Shown: one piece after another, positions 41,277 to 52,340 of the stretch
Position numbering within the stretch: position 1 is the stretch's first letter
How the letters are laid out: each line of letters begins with the position of its first letter
Origin: Neoarius graeffei
Lineage: Eukaryota > Chordata > Actinopteri > Siluriformes > Ariidae
Reading direction: 5' to 3'
Assembly (NCBI RefSeq): GCF_027579695.1
Contig: NC_083587.1
Coordinates: 6,326,001-6,390,000 of the forward strand
DNA length: 64,000 nt
Notes under the pieces: model-generated
Seen by the model: only the letters and a program-made list of their open reading frames with translations
Database searches by the model: none
What the model was told of the DNA's origin: nothing
Made by a program: the position numbers and the translations under genes

Positions 41277-41808
41277 TCCTGAATACTCCTAAACCTACTC
41301 TTGTAAATGCGCGGCCCAAGGGTGACTGTCGTGTAGTGTAGCAGTTTAGGGTTAACTTTAGGCCAGAGATAATACGCGCTGCTCTGTACATTTTGTACTT
41401 TTCGTATGTTCTGTTCCTATTTCATATCCTGGTCAACTCACCATATAAGGAGTTGTTTTATTATACATGAAAGAGCAGACCATACACCCCCTAGAACAGG
41501 AGGAACCAGGAATGTGGTTTCAGTGAAACTAGAAGGTACAGAGAAAAGCAAAAGAGTATGTTCTCGCGGTTATTGAACTGTGCATAACTCCTGTGTGACC
41601 TTGATACTGAGTGTGCAAAACACATTCCATAACTTTCTACTGCTGATACTCCCTATGCAGAAGTGTGTATATATACGCCCTGACGCAGCTATGTGTCAGG
41701 ACACGCAGAGAATAAACCAGATCGATTTAACTCATGTGGTTCGCTCTCTTCTTGTCCTCGGAGATCTCCTGGTAACGCATCTGAACAGCACGCAGCGCAA
41801 TCTTAACA
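41264..41808 (+). repeat. ERV2 3' LTR
   Basis: This 545-bp LTR has the same sequence as 34827-35371 as far as I can compare by eye. It is followed by the ACATT duplication. Confidence 0.95.
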
Positions 41809-41949
41809 ACATTTGATGTATTTGAATGACAAATATAGAGAAAAATGTGAATACCTATCAGATACAGCCAACTTGGTGCATTTAATATCAGTATTTACAC
41901 TGATTATTTTTTTTTGTATTTTCTTCCATTATTTGGGGATATAGGGCAT

Positions 41950-42095
41950 TAAAGGGTTAATATATTAAATTGCCCAAGGGATATCACCGGGCACCCTCTT
42001 AAATCTTGAAGAGCTACCTCAAATCTATAAGTTAAAGCAAAAAAAAAAAAACTTTAACCAAAAATTCCGGGTCCGACCCCATGGCTCCCGGACTA
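41950..42095 (-). repeat. Right inverted end of the 32772-42095 transposon
   Basis: Inverse partner of 32772-32930, ending GGCTCCCGGACTA before the CTA flank. Confidence 0.8.
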
Positions 42096-42147
42096 CTAGG
42101 TCATTGCCTGGATGCTGACCCCTGCCTTTTTGCACCGTGCCACAGGA

Positions 42148-42149
<2 letters not shown>

Positions 42150-42214
<65 letters not shown>
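42150..42214 (+). repeat. (TA)n microsatellite
   Basis: About 32 TA units followed by a T run. Confidence 0.97.
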
Positions 42215-42222
<8 letters not shown>

Positions 42223-42495
42223 TTGTGTATATATAAATTTGCATTTGTAATGTGTATACATCACTGTTTTGTTGTTTACATTTTCTATTAAAGTTTGCAA
42301 TTTGCCACATAGTTCTGTTGTGTGATGTATGATGACTCAGTCTTGCATCTTCTTTGTTGCCGCTGCTGCAGGTGCATAGTGCTGCCTAGTGCGTTTACCT
42401 ACCTCTACTGTGCCGCTGCATAGGTAGTGAATACTTGAATCCCTGCCATTGTGCCTCTGAACTGAGCAATAGAACTGCAATATTATATATAGGTT

Positions 42496-42545
<50 letters not shown>

Positions 42546-42959
42546 GTGTATTATTATTCCTATGGACTCTTCTCCTTCCTGCACAATTTCTTAAATCTTG
42601 ATCTGAAATCACACGCATTGCCTATATATTATATATGCCATTTTATGGCTAATCCATGGTGTGTATAGCCCACAATGATGAGTCAATACTCTATTCCATT
42701 ACTGCCTGTGTAACATTGTAGGTCTGTTTTTCAAGCAAATTGTTTTATGGTTTATCAGTACTTTATAGTTAATAACCTAAGAGAATGAATACATGAATGG
42801 TCCTAGTCATAGACCATTACACCATATTTTGTACTATAATAATGGTGATAATAAAAATTATTTTTATTCTAATAATAATATAAACACTTCAATATACCAC
42901 ATATATGCAATATTGTCTTAGTGATGTATTTAAAGCACTATTTAGGACTTAGAAGACAT
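42215..42959. other. AT-rich unassigned stretch with (ATT)n at 42498-42545
   Basis: Apart from the trinucleotide microsatellite of about 16 ATT units I see no gene or element here. Confidence 0.6.
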
Positions 42960-43084
42960 TTCACCCACTTTGGAGGGTGTTTTGGAGACTTTTTCTACTA
43001 ATGTGACTGTAATTACGCAAGCTGTCAGCTGATCTGTGGCAACGCGATTGGTCCAGACCGGTCACGTGATGTCCCGACACGTCA

Positions 43085-43272
43085 TTTTTAGAGGAAAATA
43101 CTTCACCACCCGATCGCTCGGTGCGAGGAATTGACAGGATTATAAGGTGAGAACTTTTTTCGTCACACTTTCTAGTACTCATTCTTAGTTTTAAAATAAA
43201 TATTTCGTAGTTCGGAGACGTGGGAGCGAGATGAAACGAAAATGGGGTTCACCTTACGGCCTACAAAGTGTA
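43085..43272 (-). repeat. Inverted homologous block, right copy
   Basis: The minus strand repeats TAGGCCGTAAGGTGAACCC and the later motifs of 31268-31430, with about 60-70% similarity beyond the identical tip. It lies just outside the 32772-42095 transposon on the far side. Confidence 0.55.
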
Positions 43273-43549
43273 ACTGTGAAACCAGGAAAATCATTATAGT
43301 TTTAATATGAAGTCTGTTTTGTTGAAGTTATAAACTGTTCATTGATAGAAACTTGAGTGTAAAACAAGTTGTTAGGTATGCCCAATGTCACCTGATGTCA
43401 GGGGTGTATCACCCGCGGGGGATGCGTTTCATCCCCCCCACTTTTGTTGAAACACAATTTCATCCCCTGCACTTTTGTCAGATTAAAATGACATCATTAT
43501 GAAAATTATACAGCTACTATAACATGTGTAACAAGGAAGTAAACTATTG
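43273..43549. other. Unassigned stretch
   Basis: It contains a GGGGGATG-rich imperfect repeat (CATCCCC... near 43430-43460). No coding signal. Confidence 0.4.
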
Positions 43550-44683
43550 CCATAACGCATAGACCGCGGAACCGCCCAGGCCAGGGGGGCCGTGGCCCGG
43601 GTAACTTTTTGAAAATTATTTAAAAAATAGACTAAACCAATATTTTTTGACGTTGAGCGGACTCGAGCCTGGCATGAACCGCTCCGACGCGCTATAATGA
43701 CACCAATCTATCACCAGCCATTCAGGAGACTTAATCAAACGCATCCCCCGCCCACCAATCAGAAGACTTAATCAAACGCATCTCCCGCCCACTTGTTTCC
43801 GCGTCTGAGACATTGAATTTTCACAGGAGGGAAGAAGTTGACTGAGGTAAGACTGTGTGATAAATTAACGAACGAATAAGAGAGGAATTTCAACATATAG
43901 GGCTTAAGTTTGTTACTGTTAAATAAGTATTGCTTGTACAGTAGCGTTATGTCATTACAACGTTGACCCACTTTTAACGTGCCGAGTACCAACTGTAGCC
44001 GCTAACATGCTAATTAGCTTGCTGTCAAAAGTGCAAAGACCTTAAATTGCTCTGTGTAAATTAGAAAATGGCGCAACTTCCTCTGTAGCCGTCAACAAAA
44101 CTTGTCTTGAGTTTTGAGCTGATCACAACAGGGCAGCACTGTGGCCTGAGGTAAAACATGATAGTTTTAGTTTGTTTAAATTACAAAAATGAGTATACCC
44201 AATGACTGTCTCATATACTCATACTGTTTAAGTAATGCAATAAAACTAATCTTTAAAAGTGATATTTACTCAAACTGTTTGCACAGAATGAACTTTTGGG
44301 TTAACAGTGTAATAGTGTTGCAGTGTTCTGCAAATTTGCAATTTAATATTTCAGATCTTGAGACATGAAAGTGCTATTTTAAAAAATAAAAGGTCAGAAG
44401 TGTTTTCTTTGTCATCTATTTAGTTCATTTTATTTCCTCAATAATTTTCCTTCATTGAGAAATCAGTCTGGGCTCTTATGGGTTAATCAGTAGCCTGCAT
44501 GCTAGTATATGTTCCATTTACAGTCAAACATTTTGATGGACTCCAGGCTCAATTTTGATTAATCAAAAATCTGCATAGTGGTACAGTCTGAAGATGCTCT
44601 TGCACATTTGGTGTCAATTGAATAAAAATTATGGGAGGATATAGGTTTAATAAGTCTTACAAATTTTGAAGTGAGTGATGGAT

Positions 44684-45088
44684 TGATAAGTTTAGATTTC
44701 ATCTCATCTCATTATCTCTAGCCGCTTTATCCTTCTACAGGGTCGCAGGCAAGCTGGAGCCTATCCCAGCTGACTATGGGCGAAAGGCGGGGTACACCCT
44801 GGACAAGTCGCCAGGTCATCACAGGGCTGACACATAGACACAGACAACCATTCACACTCACATTCACACCTACGGTCAATTTAGAGTCACCAGTTAACCT
44901 AACCTGCATGTCTTTGGACTGTGGGGGAAACCGGAGCACCCGGAGGAAACCCACGCGGACACGGGGAGAACATGCAAACTCCACACAGAAAGGCCCTCGC
45001 CGGCCCCGGGGCTCGAACCCAGGACCTTCTTGCTGTGAGGCGACAGCGCTAACCACTACACCACCGTGCCGCCCTGATAAGTTTAGAT
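44684..45088 (-). mobile_element. V-SINE inside the hAT remnant, with target duplication
   Basis: A minus-oriented full-length V-SINE at 44698-45074. TGATAAGTTTAGAT at 44684-44697 and 45075-45088 is a 14-bp target duplication. Confidence 0.94.
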
Positions 45089-45242
45089 GTGTTCAATATT
45101 TTCTTATCTTCAGACATAATATTGTAGATGTTTCTTTACCTGCTTGATAGTTTTGACCGGGACTCCAATCTTCCTCAGAAGAGTCATTAGTCCTTAAATT
45201 AAATTCATTATAGACATGAACTTAAAATCATTGTTTTATTTT

Positions 45243-45482
45243 ATGGCCTTGGAGCCCTGGCTTTTGGCCTTCGTGCCCTCGGCATCAGCAGAGCGTTCGT
45301 TTTCCACACTTCGTTGACTGAAATCATACCTCCGATCCACAATGACACAAAAGAGACTGAATGACTTGATGAACTGCCATATTCACCGTGACATTCTGGA
45401 ACAAACTGACATGACAGCCATGGCAAAGGAGTTCGTGCAGGCCAATGACCGACGCAGGCAGGCCTTTGGGAAGTTTTATGGG
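45243..45482 (+). pseudogene. hAT transposase C-terminal dimerisation domain
   Basis: The plus-strand frame reads VPSASAERSFSTLR, then an in-frame TGA (45315-45317) and continues LKSYLRSTMTQKRLNDLMNC to a TAA at 45483. SASAERSFSTLR..K.YLRSTM...RL is the signature of the hAT dimerisation region, here of the ZMYM-like type. Upstream transposase exons are not recognisable between 43558 and 45242. Confidence 0.85.
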
Positions 45483-45619
45483 TAAGTCATTGGTTACTTC
45501 TATTAGCACCGCTGAGTGCACTGCTTCCTCTGTTTTCAATGTTTCTATACTGCATTGGTACTGATACAAGCAAGTTGTTTAAGTTGAGTTAGCCTACTAC
45601 TGAGGTGCTTTTGTTGTGT

Positions 45620-45865
45620 ACTGTTGGCTGTTTTATCATTTTATTCTGCGCAGTTATGTGCTGGCATGTTGTGGGCTAAAGTCATGACCGATGGATTAAT
45701 CTATGTATAGCCTTCTGTGCTGTTGGCTGTTTTGGCAGTTTATTCTGCGCACTTCTGTGCTGGCATATTGTGGACTAAAGTCATAACTGATGCTGGGGTT
45801 ATTAGTGTTGGCTGTTTTGGCATTTTATTCTGCGCAGTTATGTGCTGGCATATTGTGGAAACGCG
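45620..45865 (+). repeat. Local tandem repeat in the hAT remnant
   Basis: A unit of about 90-100 bases with GTTGGCTGTTTT, TTTATTCTGCGCA and TGTGCTGGCAT-TTGTGG occurs three times (near 45625, 45721, 45807) and once more in degraded form near 46040. Confidence 0.8.
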
Positions 45866-46397
45866 CGCGCGGACACACATGCAGCTCTGACAAAACTGCA
45901 GGCATATTCCCATACTTTCGTCTGACCGAGCACTGCCGAGTGCACTTCTGTGTTCAGTGTTTCTCTCTATAGTGCTTTAGTACTGGTACAAGCAAGCAGT
46001 TTAAGTTGAGTTACCACCGACCAACGAGGTACTTTTCTTGTGCATTTTAATCTGCGCGGTTCTGTGCTGGCTGTCATGACTGATAGCATTACGTGCGTGT
46101 CCGTGTGTAATGTAGCCTATATGCATCATGTCCGACCTAACATTTCGGTGACATCCTCTTGCGATTGTGGCCCCCCCCCCCTTGTTGAAATGCGTTCCGC
46201 GGTCTATGGCATGACGTTAGACAAAAAACAGCCACGCAACGGACTCAAAACAGTTTTTCCTCACCCGACCAATCAGCAGTTGCGTGAATATAATAGCCAG
46301 TTTGCGTAGTGTGCCGAAAGCGCTCAATAATATCAAATCAAATCAAGTTTATTTGTACAGCGCTTTTAACAATAAACATTGTCGCAAAGCAGCTTTT

Positions 46398-46921
46398 TGG
46401 TGATGATACACGGGGCAACTTTTTGGGCAATGTTGCCGAGCAATGTTGCTGGCAACGGGCAACTAGGTGAGACACAGGGCAACTAACAATGGGCAACAAC
46501 AGTTAGCAACGGCAGTTTACAGTTAGCTAAAAAAAAAAATATCGATGTCTTAATTTTTGCTGTGACCATTTAATCAAGCTGTCTGTTGTTTTTTAGAGCT
46601 TTGGTGAGGTAAATTCCTCCATATAGAATATTAAAATAACAACTTACCGGCATAAAAACAGATGAGGAGTCTCTCCATCTCTTCACTCCACTGAGCGGCC
46701 GCCATATTTGTTTGAAATTTCTGATCCGAACCTCACCAGAGGTTACATGACTCGATACTCGCGTTCTGATTGGCTTATCTCAAAAAGTTGCCAGAGATTA
46801 TCAAAACCATTCAGAAAGAAACAATGTTGCCCAATCTCAATAGAAAAAGAGTCAAAACGCAATTGCCCAGCAACATTGCTCGGCAACATTGCCCAAAAAG
46901 TTGCCCCGTGTATCATCACCA
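46398..46921. mobile_element. MITE with ~53-bp perfect inverted ends
   Basis: TGGTGATGATACACGGGGCA at 46398 is mirrored at the right end; complementarity continues without visible mismatch for about 53 bases. The interior has more GGCAAC repeats and no ORF. The empty site is seen in the L2 fragment at 31040-31060, which shows it inserted in the LINE 3' UTR. Duplication appears to be 2-3 T bases, so the superfamily is uncertain. Confidence 0.88.
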
Positions 46922-47997
46922 TTACAGAATTTGAATGACTTAAAACATGAGCTAATTTTATCCCTAATCTATCCCCAATGAGCAAGCCTGTGGCGACGGT
47001 GGCAAGGAAAAACTCCCTCAGACGACATGAGGAAGAAACCTCGAGAGGAACCAGACTCAAAAGGGAACCCATCCTCATTTGGGCAACAACAGACAGCCTG
47101 ACTATAATATTAACAGTTTTAACAGGTATAACCCTCAACTGTCCTCATGGGGCCGTCCTTCACAGGAGTGGGGCGATAAAACTCCGACCAGACACAGGGC
47201 ACCAGGATGGATCAAGCAAGTCCGAGGGGTAGAAGAGGCCAGCATCTCAATCCCAGGATCAACATGTAACTCAGAGGGACAGATGGGGGGGGGGAAGAGA
47301 GAGAGAGAAAGAAAACATGTTGTTAGGTATGCCCTAAAAATGACAAGTATTAAATCTGTGTTGTAGGCTCGCAGAGACGAGAGTCTTTACATCAGGCATA
47401 ACACACAATGGCATGTTAATATGGTAAAAAATATATCATGACCTGCTCTGGCTGGATGCTTGATTGGGTGATGGGAGCACACTCCTCAGCAATGATGAGA
47501 TGCAGAGGGGACCCTTAGGGCTGGCCAAGACAATTCAGTTACATTTCACTGGGTCTGGGACATGCGACAGAATGTCTGACGGCCGATTCCCTGCAGGCTA
47601 CGATAGCCAGTCGAGGTCCCCACCGTCTCCACCAAAAGATTTCCTGTTGACTCCATGTAACTCAGAGGGACAGATTTGGGGTGGGGGGGAGAGAAAGAAA
47701 ACACAGGTGGTTAGGTATGCCCAATGTCACCTGAATAAGTAGGAACAGTATACATATTGCACCGAGTACAAGCAGGGACTCCGGCAACTAACTATGACAG
47801 CATAACTAAAAGGAGAGAGCCAGAAGGTAACACAGGCATGAGGGAGCCCCGGGACATAAAGCAGCCAGCCACTACACCGTCAACAAACTCGAGTGAGCAA
47901 GCGAGTGGGGACTGACAGCATCCATACATCCCAGTTTACCAAAACACTCTATGTCTGAGGACCCTCCAGATCTACTCCTTTACCTCATAAACACCAT
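46922..47997 (-). other. L2 LINE 3' UTR
   Basis: This 1.1-kb non-coding 3' UTR includes two similar blocks around AACTCAGAGGGACAGAT (47269 and 47659), each followed by a purine-rich GGGAGAGAAAGAAAAC tract, so part of it is internally duplicated. Confidence 0.7.
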
Positions 47998-49459
47998 TTA
48001 ACAAAAGGCTTGATTAAACAGATATGTTTTCAGCCTAGACTTAAATGCTGAGACTGTGTCTGATTCCCGAACATTACTTGGAAGGCTGTTCCATAACAGT
48101 GGGGCTTTGTAAGAAAAGGCTCTGCCCCCTGATGTAGCCTTCACTATACGAGGTACCAGCAGATAGCCTGCACCTTTTGATCTAAGTAGGCGTGGCGGGT
48201 CATAGAGGAGCAGAAGTTCACTCAGGTACTGTGGTGCGAGACCATTTAGTGCTTTAAAGGTCAATAGTAGTATTTTATAATCAATACGAAATTTGATTGG
48301 GAGCCAATGCAGTGTGGATAAGACAGGCGTGATGTGGTCATATTTTCTAGTTCTAGTAAGGACTCTTGCTGCGGCATTTTGAACTAACTGGAGCTTGTTT
48401 ATACACTTATTGGAACATCCAGACAGTAAGGCATTACAATAATCCAACCTGGAGGTAACGAAAGCATGGACTAGTTTTTCTGCATCATGCAATGACATTA
48501 AATTTCTTATCTTTGCAATATTTCTGAGATGAAAGAAAGCTATCCGGGTGATGTTATCAATGTGAGTTTCGAATGAAAGACTGGGGTCAATAATCACTCC
48601 GAGGTCTTTTACTGCTGCACGTGAAGAAACAGAAAGGCCATCCAGAGTTACTGTGTAATCAGAAAACTTACTTCTAGCTGTATGTGGTCCTAGCACAAGT
48701 ACTTCAGTCTTGTCAGAGTTAAGCAGAAGGAAATTTATAAGCATCCAGTGTCTAATGTCCTTAACACATTCCTCAATTCTATTAAGCTGGTGTCTCTCAT
48801 CAGGTTTTGCAGAGACATACAACTGTGTGTCATCAGCATAACAGTGGAAACTAATACAATGTTTACGAATAATATTACCCAGAGGGAACATATATAGAGA
48901 AAAAAGCAGTGGACCCAAGACAGAACCTTGTGGAACACCAAACTTTACCTCGGTACGTCTAGAAATATCACCATTTCTATCAACATACTGATAACGATCA
49001 GTTAGATAAGACCTGAGCCAGGAGAGGGCCATTCCCTTAACTCCCACAACATTTTCTAGTCTATCCAGAAGAATGGAATGATCAATGGTATCAAATGCTG
49101 CACTAAGGTCAAGCAACACAAGTAGCGAGACAGCCCTGATCAGACGCCAACAGTAGGTCGTTTACTACTTTAACCAGTGCTGTCTCTGTGCTATGATGAG
49201 GTCTAAATCCTGACTGATACATTTCATGGATGTTATTCCTATGTAAATATGAGCATAACTGCTGTGCCACAGCTTTTTCAAGGATCTTGGCGATAAAGGG
49301 GAGGTTTGATATTGGCCGATAATTGGACAGCTGACAAGGATCAAGGTCAGGTTTTTTAATCAGGGGTTTGATAACTGCTAGTTTAAAGGATTTGGGTACA
49401 TAGCCAATCATAAGAGAAGAATTTATTATTTTTAGAAGCGGTTCAATTACTCCAGGCAT
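47998..49459 (-). pseudogene. L2 LINE reverse transcriptase (ORF2, C-terminal part)
   Basis: The 373-codon frame 47998-49119 holds [34 protein letters not shown], the active site YADDTQLY, INFLLLNSDKTEVL and a C-terminal part ending KSRLKTYLFNQAF. The upstream frame 49109-49459 ([36 protein letters not shown]) is offset by one base near 49115. The motif order and end are typical for L2-clade LINEs of fish. Confidence 0.9.
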
Positions 49460-50971
49460 TATCTGTTTGAACAGATGTCGGTAAAGGATCTAGTACGCAA
49501 GTTGAGGCTTTTGATGTAGAGATTAATGAAAGTAATTCAGTTTCTTTTAGGGGAGTAAAACATTCTAACTGATGATCTGATAGAGTTATATTGTTAACTA
49601 CAAGGTCACTTTCATTGTCTAACCTTAAATTAGTAGTTTGAATTTTTTGTCGGATATTCTCAATTTTGTCATTTAAAAAATTCATGAAGTCGTTGCTACT
49701 ACATACTGCAGGTGTGCATGTGTTGATAGTGGACTTATTCCTGGTTAATTATGCTACAGTATTAAATAGGAATCTAGGATTATTTTTGTTATCTTCTATT
49801 AGGGAGGAGAAATATGTTGATCTCGCAGCACTAAGAGCTTTTCTATACTTCAGGAAGCTCTCCTTCCAAGCTAATTTGAACACTACCAATTTTGTTTGAC
49901 GCCATTTACGTTCCAATTTTCGAGTGGTCTGTTTTAATGTGCGAGTGTCATCATTATACCAGGGTGCTAATTTTTTGTCTCTGACCATTTTCCTTTTTAG
50001 AGGAGCTACATTATCTAAAGTATGGCGGAATGTTGACTCTAAGCATTCAGTTGCCTGATCAAGTTCTGCAGGGGCTGACAGTGACCCAATCAAAGTTGAC
50101 AGCTCTGGGAGATCATTTATAAAGCTCTGTGCAGTAGTTGACGTGAAAGTACGTTTAATACAGTAGCGTGGTGAGGTGCATATATTATTACTCAGACATA
50201 TTTTGAATGAGATGAGACAATGATCTGAGAACTTCAGACTGTGGAAGTATGACTATATTGTCTACGTTTAATCTGAATGTTAGTATTAGATCAAGGGTGT
50301 GACCACCATTATGGGTCGGTCCTATGACATTCTGCTTAATTCCGACTGAGTCTAAGATGGACACACACGCTGTTTTTAAAGGGTCTTCTGGGTTATCGAA
50401 GTGAATATTAAAATCTCCGACAACTAAAGCTTTGTCTAAGGAAATAACCAAATCTGAGATGAAAATCTGCAAATTCAGAAAGAAACTCAGAATATGGCCC
50501 CGGGGGCCTGTAAATAATAAGCAATGGAATTAACTGGGTAGACTTATTTTTTGAGGCTACATACATTATATGAGTATGAAGAACTTCAAATGTATTAAAT
50601 TTATAACCAGGTTTGTGTGTTACACCTAGATAATCGTTATAAATAACCGCGACGCCTCCTCCTCTGCCAGTTAGACGAGGCTGGTGTATATAACTGTATC
50701 CAGGAGGACTCGCTTCATTTAATGCTATATATTCATTTGGCTTAATCCATGTTTCTGTTAAACACAGTACATTAAACTCCTGATCAGTAATGAGTTCATT
50801 AACCATTAGCGCTTTAGATGTAAGAGATCTAATATTTAATAGCCCCACCTTTAGATCAAAGGTGCTGGCAGCAGCTGTACAGTCAGTATGATCTAATTTT
50901 ATATTGATTAGGTTACTGGAACAAACTCTCTGAAAATTTCTACCTTTTTGTTGAGCTCGGGGAACAGACAC
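49443..50971 (-). pseudogene. L2 LINE endonuclease and linker (ORF2, N-terminal part)
   Basis: 50408-50971 encodes the start of an AP-type endonuclease (LLNIRSLTSKALMVNELI, CLTETWIK, GRGGGVAVIY); 50188-50472 continues with VVGDFNIHFD and the GHTLDLILT motif. 49749-50093 and 49443-49685 carry the linker (KLAPWYNDDTRTLKQ). Frame breaks near 50440, 50150 and 49720 separate the parts. Confidence 0.85.
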
Positions 50972-51067
50972 AGTCTCGATGTAGTGGGCCCTGAGTGATG
51001 ACTCTGTGCAGCTAGCAGACAGTTGGTTTAGCCTGTTCGTCTGCTCCCTGGCCTTGGCTCTGGATTG

Positions 51068-51997
51068 TCAGAAATTAACTAGGCCTGTTCTGAGACTATG
51101 ACCTATGCTGCAGGAAATGAGAGCAGCACCTTCCCGAGTGGGATGGATACCGTCCCGCCCTAACAAGCCAGCAGTGCCCTCAAAATTAGCCCAATTATCT
51201 ATAAAGCCCACACTGTTTTCAGAGCACCACCTGGACAGCCAGCAGTTCAGCGACCATAACCTGCTGTAAGCTACATCGCCACGCCGCATTGGGATGGGGC
51301 CAGAGCATACTACAGCATCGGACATCGCCTTCGCTAATTTAAACACCTCTACAAAGTTACTCTTAGTAACCTCAGTCTGACGAAGGCGTATATCATTAGC
51401 TCCTGCATGGATAACTATCTTTGAGAACCTGTGCTTGCCTAGGACCCTAAGATTACCTGCTATGTCCGGTGCCCTGGCTCCCGGTATACACCTGACTAAA
51501 GCTGCTGGTCCCCCTAAAGGCTGAGCTAATTTCACGTGCCGTATGATAGAGTCCCCTATAACCAGAGCTCTTTCAGGTTTCTCAGTGGGTGCATCACTAA
51601 GGAGAGCAAACCTGTTCGACACGTGACGCGGAGAGGAGTGGTGCTCCCGTGGGCGAGCCTCAGCGGTAGCTTTGGCTCTACGCTTATGCCGCCGAGCCGT
51701 CACCCATTCGCCCCGCTGTAAGGGCTCTAATGCCAGAGTTGGGGGATTGCTAACTCCACCTAGGGCATCCAGACTTTCCCTAACAGAAACTACACTGTTC
51801 TCACGCTCACTAACCTGCTCTAAAGCCTGGACACGCGCTTCTAGCACTGTAATCTTCTCCGTCAGAGAGCTAACTAATCTGCACTTATCACAAGTAAAGC
51901 TAATAGAGCTATCGCTAGTGACGGAGGAAGAATGACTAAACATCCTGCACTCAGCACACTGAACAGGCTGAAGGTGTGCTATGATGAAAAGATTCAC
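51068..51997 (-). CDS. L2 LINE ORF1 with SGNH esterase
   Basis: A 309-codon frame. The N-terminal part has paired cysteines (CAECRMFS...CDKC) and a coiled coil (about residues 40-70). A basic linker follows, and from about residue 145 an SGNH-type esterase: VIGDSIIRHV (nucleophile Ser), GANDIR (Gly/Asn block) and DGIHPTREG (catalytic Asp/His). Such esterase ORF1 proteins are known in CR1/L2-group LINEs. The frame looks intact. Confidence 0.87.
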   Translation of the reverse strand: MNLFIIAHLQPVQCAECRMFSHSSSVTSDSSISFTCDKCRLVSSLTEKITVLEARVQALEQVSERENSVVSVRESLDALGGVSNPPTLALEPLQRGEWVTARRHKRRAKATAEARPREHHSSPRHVSNRFALLSDAPTEKPERALVIGDSIIRHVKLAQPLGGPAALVRCIPGARAPDIAGNLRVLGKHRFSKIVIHAGANDIRLRQTEVTKSNFVEVFKLAKAMSDAVVCSGPIPMRRGDVAYSRLWSLNCWLSRWCSENSVGFIDNWANFEGTAGLLGRDGIHPTREGAALISCSIGHSLRTGLVNF

Positions 51998-52330
51998 GTA
52001 CCTTAAATGAAGATATGTTGATATTAAAGCAGATCAGATGGCCTCCGCTTGTGGACTTTACATAGGAGGAGAGAAAAAGAAAGCTTCTGGTCTCGGCGTT
52101 CTTCCGAAAAAAGAAAGAGGAAAAAAACGGGAAAAAAAACGGAAAAAGGAAAGCGAAAGTGAAAAGTACAAAAATGAAAGCGACAGTATAATAAAAATGA
52201 AGAGGATACTGGAAATTTATTTATAGAAAAGTTAAAAAAGGATTAGTAATTAACGCCGGCACTCGCGGGAAAAAGGACTCGGCGCGAACAACTCAGGAAA
52301 CAGGAAGTGCGTAAACCAGCAAGAGCACTA
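51998..52330 (-). other. L2 LINE 5' UTR
   Basis: A purine-rich region on the plus strand (GAAAGAGGAAAAAAACGGG-like) leads into a GC-richer patch near 52255-52290 that could include the internal promoter. The exact 5' end is estimated. Confidence 0.5.
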
Positions 52331-52340
52331 TAATACAGTA

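Larger units (their letters stand above)
34827..41808 (+). mobile_element. ERV2: young, chimeric endogenous retrovirus
   Basis: This plus-strand provirus of 6982 bp has LTRs at 34827-35371 and 41264-41808 (545 bp each, no difference seen by eye) and ACATT duplicated at 34822-34826 and 41809-41813. It carries a tRNA-Trp-type primer site, leader, gag, an open pol and a truncated env. Gag is disrupted by a patch related to the ERV1 protease and env is only a 5' fragment. The pol domain style is gamma/epsilon-like. Lack of LTR divergence indicates a very recent insertion. Confidence 0.95.
32772..42095. mobile_element. DNA transposon with long inverted ends, split by ERV2
   Basis: The ends 32772-32930 and 41950-42095 are imperfect inverted repeats of about 150 bp. 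They share TAGTCCGGGAGCCA at the tips, GGTTAAAGTTTTTTTTTT in the middle and GGGTGCCCGGTGATATCCC at the inner part. CTA flanks both tips (32769-32771 and 42096-42098). Without ERV2 the element is about 2.3 kb and has no transposase, so it is non-autonomous. The superfamily is uncertain; 3-bp duplications occur in PIF/Harbinger, but the motif is not the usual TWA. Confidence 0.75.
43558..46208 (+). mobile_element. hAT transposon remnant
   Basis: Ends share CATAGACCGCGGAAC (43558 rightward; 46194-46208 as complement), followed by a G-run and GGCC in both. Flanks CCATAACG and GCATGACG (43550-43557, 46209-46216) agree at 6 of 8 positions, as expected for an old 8-bp hAT duplication. It contains a transposase C-terminus, a V-SINE and a local tandem repeat. 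Confidence 0.7.
46330..52330 (-). mobile_element. Near full-length L2-type LINE
   Basis: About 6.0 kb including a 524-bp MITE. It has a 5' UTR (51998-52330), ORF1 with an esterase, ORF2 with endonuclease and reverse transcriptase, and a long 3' UTR ending in TTGATTTGATTTGA repeats (complement at 46330-46345). ORF2 is broken by only a few frameshifts, so the insertion is moderately young. A 5-bp ATAAT at both ends may be the duplication. Confidence 0.85.

Noticed and set aside
42025..42300. Tyr/Ile repeat ORF
   Set aside because: Artefact of the TA microsatellite.
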